In this document: positions 59,247 through 64,000 of the stretch, piece after piece
How the letters are laid out: every line of letters starts with the position of its first letter
Numbering within the stretch: position 1 is the first letter of the stretch
DNA from: an uncultured Azospirillum sp.
GTDB lineage: Bacteria > Pseudomonadota > Alphaproteobacteria > Azospirillales > Azospirillaceae
Reading direction: 5' to 3'
NCBI RefSeq assembly: GCF_946480385.1
Contig: NZ_CAMLJP010000001.1
Span: forward strand, 131,819 to 195,818
Length of the DNA: 64,000 nucleotides
Translations under genes and position numbers: made by a program
The notes under the pieces: model-generated
What the model was told of the DNA's origin: nothing
Database searches by the model: none
Seen by the model: only the letters and a program-made list of their open reading frames with translations

Positions 59247-60876
59247 CGAACCATTGACCCTGCCGGAGTACCGCGACAACCCGTTCATTGAGCGGTTGCC
59301 GCCCATCCTGTCGACGGCGGAGGCTCTGGGGCAGTTGACCGATCTGCCCCAGTTCGACAAGGCGGAGCGGCGGTTTCCCGCCCACTTGCGCGCCCATTGT
59401 GTTCAGCGGCTGGGGCGTTACTTCGACCCGCTCGACCGCCATTTGGTCTTGGAGGCGCGGTTCTCAATGCTGATCCGCCAGGGCTATCTCGCCCGCAACC
59501 CGGCCAACGGCCACTATATCCGCCGGTTGCAGAACGCCCATGAGCGTCTTGAACAGTGCGACCTCGACACGGTCGTTCGTCACTCGATCGAGCCGACCGC
59601 CAACGGCTTTGCCATCGTCGGCTGCTCAGGCATCGGCAAGAGCCGGGGCATCGAACGGGTGCTGTCCCTCTACCCCCAGATCGTCCAGCATTCCCGGCCG
59701 TTCAGCCTAAAGCAGGTGGTTTGGTTGAAGCTGGACTGCCCCTACAAGGGGTCACCCAAACAGCTCTGTATCAATTTCTTTGCCGCGATGGACCGCCTGC
59801 TCGGCACCCGTTACCAGCGTAAATACGGCTCCACCCGCCACGGGGTGGACGAGATGATGGCGCGCATGGCCTACGTCGTCGAATTGCACGCGCTGGGCGT
59901 CTTGGTCGTCGATGAAATCCAGCATCTGCGCCAGGCGCCGGGGGCGAGTCGCGACGATCTGCTGAATTTTCTGGTGACGCTGGTCAACACCATCGGCATC
60001 CCGGTTATGATCATCGGCACGCTGGCCGCCGTTCCGCTGCTGCAAAGCGCTTTCCGTCAGGCGCGCCGTGCAAGCGGCATGGGCAGCTTGACTTGGGAAC
60101 GGCTGCCACCCGGCCCGGCCTGGGACGGCTTCGTCGAGCGTATGTGGAGTTTCCAGTGGACGCGGGAACACACCCCGCTGACCGACGACATCCGGCATGT
60201 ACTTTACCAGGAGACGCAAGGGATCGTCGATCTGGTGGTGAAGCTGTTCATGCTGGCCCAGGTCCATGCCATGCAGCTCGGCGTCATGCGCAGCCGCGAC
60301 GAAAAATTGGACGTTGGGCTGCTTCGCCACGTCGCCGGCGAAAACTTCGCACTGGTAGCTCCGATGATCGAGGCATTGCGGACCAACAACGCCAAGACTC
60401 TGGTCATGTTCGACGATCTCAGCCCGCTGCACGACTTGGTCCAGCAGACGATCGTCGATGCGACGGCACGGCTGGCCACTTTCGCCGCTTCAGCCGCGTC
60501 ATCACGTGCGGCTGCTCCAATGCCAACCACGCCGGTTAGCGATGGGGATCGGGGAGCGCTATTGCAAGCGATGGGAACGCTCGGCCTGGCGCCTGACATT
60601 GGCGAGCGTATCCTGTCCGAGATCCTTGCCGAAGCGCCGGGCCTTAACCCCATCGACGTGATCGGCCGGATCGCCGGCAAGCTCCAGGATCGTGGACCGG
60701 AAATGCGCCCGGTGAAGCGGCGGAGCGTTCGGAAACAGAAGGTCGATCCGCCACCGCTCGACGCCGACGATTTGCGCTCGCTCGCGGCACGGGCGAAGAC
60801 TGAGGAGCGCTCCGCCTACGCCATCTTCCTTGATGCCGGGGTGGTGAAGCCGCCGCTGGCGGATTTCGCCGCGTGA
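59227..60876 (+). CDS. tnsC: TnsC AAA+ regulator ATPase
   Basis: A 549-residue ATPase that links target choice to the TnsAB transposase. Walker A is VGCSGIGKSRGIE (K138), and Walker B is VLVVDEIQHL (D229, E230). The C-terminal 150 residues are variable. The ATG at 59227 overlaps tnsB, and an ATG six bases later is also possible. Length and layout equal Tn7 TnsC (about 555), unlike the shorter TnsC of CRISPR-associated elements. Confidence 0.93.
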   Translation: MTMDNADEPLTLPEYRDNPFIERLPPILSTAEALGQLTDLPQFDKAERRFPAHLRAHCVQRLGRYFDPLDRHLVLEARFSMLIRQGYLARNPANGHYIRRLQNAHERLEQCDLDTVVRHSIEPTANGFAIVGCSGIGKSRGIERVLSLYPQIVQHSRPFSLKQVVWLKLDCPYKGSPKQLCINFFAAMDRLLGTRYQRKYGSTRHGVDEMMARMAYVVELHALGVLVVDEIQHLRQAPGASRDDLLNFLVTLVNTIGIPVMIIGTLAAVPLLQSAFRQARRASGMGSLTWERLPPGPAWDGFVERMWSFQWTREHTPLTDDIRHVLYQETQGIVDLVVKLFMLAQVHAMQLGVMRSRDEKLDVGLLRHVAGENFALVAPMIEALRTNNAKTLVMFDDLSPLHDLVQQTIVDATARLATFAASAASSRAAAPMPTTPVSDGDRGALLQAMGTLGLAPDIGERILSEILAEAPGLNPIDVIGRIAGKLQDRGPEMRPVKRRSVRKQKVDPPPLDADDLRSLAARAKTEERSAYAIFLDAGVVKPPLADFAA

Positions 60877-60883
60877 GGGCGGG

Positions 60884-61819
60884 ATGCTGGCCTACTTCCC
60901 GGCTATCTATCCAGACGAAACGCTGTACAGCGTGGTGGCGCGTTATCATCGGCACACCGCATCCAACAGCGTGAAGGAGACCCTGATCGAGCTATTCGGT
61001 AGCCGGACTGTGCGCCTGACGCCGGTCTCGGTTGGACGTCTCGGGGAACTCGCCCGTCGTCTGCCGTCGGACCGGGGCTTGACGGCTGAGCGGTTGGCGC
61101 TCTCCAACACCTTTTACCCCTACTGCGTGGCCTATGAGCCGGCACCGGTGCGTCACGCCATATTGAGGGGAATGATCCATCCCGACGCCGAGCGCATCGA
61201 CGCAGGTTGGGACATCGCCGCCAACCCCGCCCATTTCCCAGCCGTCCTGCGCGCTTGCGTGGTGTGCCTGGCGGAGGATGTCGAACGGTTCGGCGAACCT
61301 TATTGGCGACGGGCACATCAGTTGCCCGGCGTGATGGTCTGCCCGGAGCATGCCATTCCGTTATCCATTGCCGATGCAGCGGGTCGGCTAGACGATGTCC
61401 AGGGCCTGATCCCGGCGGCAGCGATGTCTGACCTCACTGAAACGCCCATTCCGGCCTGGGCGCGGCACCGTCCGTGCGCCGCCTTGCTCCTGGACATCGC
61501 CCGTCGCTCTCACCGGGTGTTGTCGGCACTGGCGGCGGAGACGACAGCGTCGACCCGCCTCGACGCCTTGGCCGCAAGGGGACTAACCAAGGGGCCGACA
61601 CGGGTGGATCATCGGATGCTGTGTGAGGCCTACGTCGGGTTCGTGGGTCCGATCCGGTCGGTGCTGCCGGAGGCGGGGAGCACCGGCTGGCTGCGAGCGA
61701 TGACGAACCTCGCAGGTCCGCCGATCCATCCCTTGCAACATATTCTGTTCGATCTGCTACTGGAAACTCTTCCCGTCCTGGCTTGGTCGACTGTTCCCAC
61801 GATGCCTCGCGGAGGGTAA
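60884..61819 (+). CDS. tnsD: Short TnsD/TniQ target-selection protein
   Basis: A 311-residue TniQ-family protein. The zinc ligands C125, C128, C153 and H156 (RACVVC, MVCPEHAI) fit the CCCH of Tn7 TnsD at 124, 127, 152 and 155. The N-terminus FPAIYPDETLYSVVARYHRH is the family start. Tn7 TnsD has about 508 residues, so this one lacks the C-terminal DNA-binding part and ends soon after PIHPLQHILFDLLLE. No frameshifted continuation is found in 61820-61998. It starts 8 bases after tnsC. Confidence 0.9.
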   Translation: MLAYFPAIYPDETLYSVVARYHRHTASNSVKETLIELFGSRTVRLTPVSVGRLGELARRLPSDRGLTAERLALSNTFYPYCVAYEPAPVRHAILRGMIHPDAERIDAGWDIAANPAHFPAVLRACVVCLAEDVERFGEPYWRRAHQLPGVMVCPEHAIPLSIADAAGRLDDVQGLIPAAAMSDLTETPIPAWARHRPCAALLLDIARRSHRVLSALAAETTASTRLDALAARGLTKGPTRVDHRMLCEAYVGFVGPIRSVLPEAGSTGWLRAMTNLAGPPIHPLQHILFDLLLETLPVLAWSTVPTMPRGG

Positions 61820-61906
61820 GCGACCGCACGCGATACGCCCCGACCATTGTTCTTGATGGGAAAGTAGGGGTGCCGGAGCCAGGAGGTACAGAGAAGCTTG
61901 TGAGAA

Positions 61907-62002
61907 ATGCAGCAGTCAGATGATTTTCCCTCTATCGAAGAGGCTGACGTTGCCGATGCTCAGCAGATGGCTGTACTGGGGCGAACGCGGGCGAAATCAT
62001 GA
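61907..62002 (+). CDS. Possible 31-residue ORF between tnsD and tnsE
   Basis: ATG at 61907 begins MQQSDDFPSIEEADVADA, and the TGA at 62000-62002 overlaps the tnsE ATG (ATGA type), which would couple translation. An AGGAGGT lies 20 bases upstream of the ATG, rather far. The acidic peptide matches nothing recognised. It may be a leader only, and the rest of the 61820-61998 spacer holds nothing else. Confidence 0.25.
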   Translation: MQQSDDFPSIEEADVADAQQMAVLGRTRAKS

Positions 62003-63645
62003 CACTGGTGGCGCAGTTTCTCGAGCATCTAGGCGACCTGGAAATTTACTGGCTGGCCGGATTCCGGGAGACTGTGGATCACAAATGGCAGGTCTGCGCC
62101 GTCACCAGCGACATTGGCACTGGCGCCTTGAAGAAATGGTGGTTGCCGATCGGTCTTCTGCCATTACTTGCACCCGGCTACGCCTTTATCGGAGGCTATC
62201 GCTCTACCGTTCCGCGCTTTGGTCATACCATGCCGTTAAGGATTGACGATGTCGGGGCTGGGGAGGAGGTAACGACAGCCGCAATTCCACCCGAGATCTA
62301 TTCCTTCGGCGGGCGCCGCCGCGGCATTCAGCGTTTGCTGCGCTACCGGCAGGGCGAACGGGTAATCCTAGTGCCAACCATTGAGATGGTCCGCTACCTG
62401 TTCCTGCACAACAAGACCATGGCCAACGCCCTGATGTGTCCGGGCGGAATCATGGAGTTTTATTGCCCCGAAGAACCCGGCTTTCAATCGGACCTTCATC
62501 TGCGCTTTACCAAGAGAATGCCTCGCTCCTGCCTATCCGAGGCCTTTGTGAGCGAGTTCGCCTGGATTGCCGTCGATCCGGAAGGCCGCCGTTCTTGGGA
62601 CAGCGTCTGTGACCGGACGGCGGGGCAGGAATACGTGAGCATCACCCCGCCCCACCTGCTTAACTCCCGCTGGACGATACGTGCCGTTGAATGGGAAGGG
62701 ACGATTCTGGTTCTTGAGATCCTGTCGATGACCGGCAAGCGCTTTCCTTGTGATGTGCTTCGCTATTCGCACCCGACCATCCGGAAAACCAAACTGTTCC
62801 GCCCAGTCGGCACCAGGTCATACCATCAGGGCGAGGACGCTAACGCTACGACGGCAGAGCCCGTGAATGCCCATCATCCGGAGATCGACATCACGGGCAC
62901 CGGCAGCCGAACCAACGTCCGTCAGACAGCGCTCCATGTTCCGGCCAAGTTGGGGACATTCGACCGCCTGATTCCTATCCACCGTGTAGTGCTTGAGGCA
63001 CGCCCGACTTCCGATGCTCCAGATGAATCGGTTGAGCGGGCGCCATCCCGGCTGTCGCGCGACCGCGGGCATCCGCGCCGGTTCCGTATCACTGTCAGCG
63101 TCGCCGAGGAGGATTCTTCCGACGCCCTTCCACCAATCGAATTTCATCTGCTGGAGCCCGCCGAACCGGACGGGGTAGGGGAACTGGAACCGATGATGAC
63201 GGTGATCCGGCTGATGGCGGACGCGCTGCCGACCATACACGTCGCCAGTTCACTGTGCCTCCTGAAGCCGGGCAGGGCGTTTTCCCTAACTGGTCGGTAC
63301 CGCCGCTCCTGCCTGATCGCGCTCTTCACACCCAAGGCCGGGGTCCCGCTGGTGCTGATGACCGTCGATCACTCCGGCGAGCATGCCCTGTCAAGCCTCG
63401 CCTTGACCTACCGCCGTCCCTGCTCCTTTCAGGAGATGGAAGTACACCTTGCCGCGCTCTTGAATGGGTTGGTGGACAATGGCGGGCATTGGGACATGGG
63501 TAGAGTGACGGATTGGAGTGATTTGGTCGCGGTGAGACGTTTGCCTAGGGTCCTTCGTTGCCGTGACCGACTCGCCGACGAGGATTATTTATCGGTATGG
63601 GCTACGAAACTCGGCATAAAGCTTGGTCTGATTGCTCGGGAGTAA
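61999..63645 (+). CDS. tnsE: TnsE target-selection protein
   Basis: A 548-residue protein close in length to Tn7 TnsE (538). Similar parts appear in order: VPTIEMVRYLFLHNKTMANALM near residue 125 matches the IPQLELARSLFL region, and FSLTGRYRRSCLIALFTPKAG and VHLAALLNGLVDNGGHWD lie in the C-terminal part. In Tn7, TnsE directs insertion into replicating DNA and conjugating plasmids. The low GC third positions set it apart from the host genes. Its presence with a short TnsD suggests that this path is the main one. Confidence 0.8.
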   Translation: MTLVAQFLEHLGDLEIYWLAGFRETVDHKWQVCAVTSDIGTGALKKWWLPIGLLPLLAPGYAFIGGYRSTVPRFGHTMPLRIDDVGAGEEVTTAAIPPEIYSFGGRRRGIQRLLRYRQGERVILVPTIEMVRYLFLHNKTMANALMCPGGIMEFYCPEEPGFQSDLHLRFTKRMPRSCLSEAFVSEFAWIAVDPEGRRSWDSVCDRTAGQEYVSITPPHLLNSRWTIRAVEWEGTILVLEILSMTGKRFPCDVLRYSHPTIRKTKLFRPVGTRSYHQGEDANATTAEPVNAHHPEIDITGTGSRTNVRQTALHVPAKLGTFDRLIPIHRVVLEARPTSDAPDESVERAPSRLSRDRGHPRRFRITVSVAEEDSSDALPPIEFHLLEPAEPDGVGELEPMMTVIRLMADALPTIHVASSLCLLKPGRAFSLTGRYRRSCLIALFTPKAGVPLVLMTVDHSGEHALSSLALTYRRPCSFQEMEVHLAALLNGLVDNGGHWDMGRVTDWSDLVAVRRLPRVLRCRDRLADEDYLSVWATKLGIKLGLIARE

Positions 63646-64000
63646 TTCGGTGCGCCCGTGATCGCCATGAAAATATGGGCGGTTTCCAGAAGCCTCAACC
63701 GATGCTCCCCTCCGGAAACCGGCTGATCTTCTGTCGGTTTCCTGTCCTTTTGTCAAACGACATCAGGAAGGGACCCATCCGCATTCCCGATGCAGATCGA
63801 AGCGAGGATGAGTACATAGAAGGAGCGCTTTTTCCTCCAGAGCCCCGGTTTCCTTGTCCAAATCACTGCTTTCGTTGCTCCCAACCGACCTTGTCGTCGA
63901 TCGGGTTGCCGTCGACGCTGATCGGGTGGCGATCACGGCCCACATGCTGCGTATTTCGGCGAATTCGCCCAGGCGTTTCGGTTGAAAGCGCCCACCGTTT
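63646..64000. other. Gap after tnsE without a recognised gene
   Basis: The 355 bases to the window end hold no convincing coding frame. The 60-residue minus-strand frame at 63763-63945 has no ribosome site or recognisable protein. No GACAAAA-type end repeats were found, so the other transposon end is not here. An inverted repeat GGAAACCG/CGGTTTCC (63714-63742) could end tnsE transcription. Confidence 0.5.
63714..63750 (+). terminator. Weak terminator-like inverted repeat after tnsE
   Basis: GGAAACCG (63714-63721) and CGGTTTCC (63735-63742) form an 8-bp stem with a 13-base loop, followed by TGTCCTTTTG. The long loop and imperfect T-run make it only a candidate. Confidence 0.4.

Larger units (their letters stand above)
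56110..64000 (+). mobile_element. Tn7-like transposon, right-end part (element continues past the window)
   Basis: A terminal TGTGAGAC followed by three tandem TnsB-type sites starts the element. The genes tnsA-tnsB-tnsC-tnsD-tnsE follow in the Tn7 order and orientation. The GC content and codon use are lower than those of the flanking genes. Bases 56105-56109 (ACAAA) would be the 5-bp target duplication. The other end, and any cargo, must lie beyond 64000. Confidence 0.9.

Noticed and set aside
56500..61819. CRISPR-associated (CAST) transposon
   Set aside because: tnsA and tnsB are separate, TnsC is long and TnsE is present. No cas gene or array is visible, so a classical Tn7-type element is the better reading, although the unseen part could change that.
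61820..61998. Frameshifted continuation of tnsD
   Set aside because: All three frames have stops within a short distance, and none shows TnsD C-terminal sequence, so a simple frameshift does not explain the short protein.
63646..64000. Left end of the transposon
   Set aside because: The only partial match is TTTTGTC near 63750. No tandem 20-bp sites or TGT/ACA tip were found.

Overview
The window is about 64 kb of very GC-rich DNA with dense, overlapping genes. A CcrM (GANTC) methyltransferase, an RpoH-type sigma factor, a Che operon and a full set of cobalamin genes point to an alphaproteobacterium. The overall style resembles Rhodospirillales such as Azospirillum. That placement is an inference from gene content, not from a database match.

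Layout. 1-3973 (+): end of a chemotaxis operon (HEAT-repeat protein, CheR, CheY, CheA, small STAS-like protein), all with overlapping start and stop codons. 3945-20570: a cobalamin (B12) region of 17 genes on both strands. The longest unit runs leftwards from an AdoCbl riboswitch (20375-20570) through cbtB-cbtA-cobW-cobN-cobG-cobH-cobI-cobJ. Other units are cobL-cobE-cobM (-), cobK (+), cbiD (+) and cobA-cobB-bluB (-). 20679-27642: a branched-chain-amino-acid-type (HAAT) ABC transporter operon with a good sigma-54 promoter and palindromic upstream sites, followed by the gene of a sigma-54-dependent PAS activator. 27755-37738: IclR, DedA and LysE proteins, a BMP-family binding protein with a double ATPase, a VOC protein, LysR, a DUF1989 protein, a TPR/glycosyltransferase-like protein and RpoH. 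37948-43215: two DppB/DppC-like permeases, a fused ABC ATPase that has lost many catalytic motifs, and a soluble PAS histidine kinase. 43308-50008: housekeeping genes (double cold-shock protein, YchJ, RNase HII, CcrM, FolB, a cyclodeaminase-like enzyme, tRNA-Asn, tRNA-Asp, SDR). 50031-55983: DUF3306/DUF3305, a small secreted protein, a phytochelatin-synthase-like protein and a 1050-residue beta-helix protein with three carbohydrate-binding-like repeats.

56110-64000 is the right part of a Tn7-like transposon. A terminal TGT is followed by three tandem 20-bp TnsB-type sites and then tnsA, tnsB, tnsC, a short tnsD/tniQ and tnsE. The distal end and any cargo lie outside the window. Catalytic residues are present and spaced as in Tn7, but TnsD is about 200 residues short, so the usual attTn7 reader appears to be missing while TnsE is kept. 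The end lies in the 5' region of the beta-helix gene.

A family of GC-rich palindromic repeats (about 120-155 bp) occurs five times. One copy is in frame inside cobG, and another forms the C-terminus and stop codon of the DUF3306 protein.
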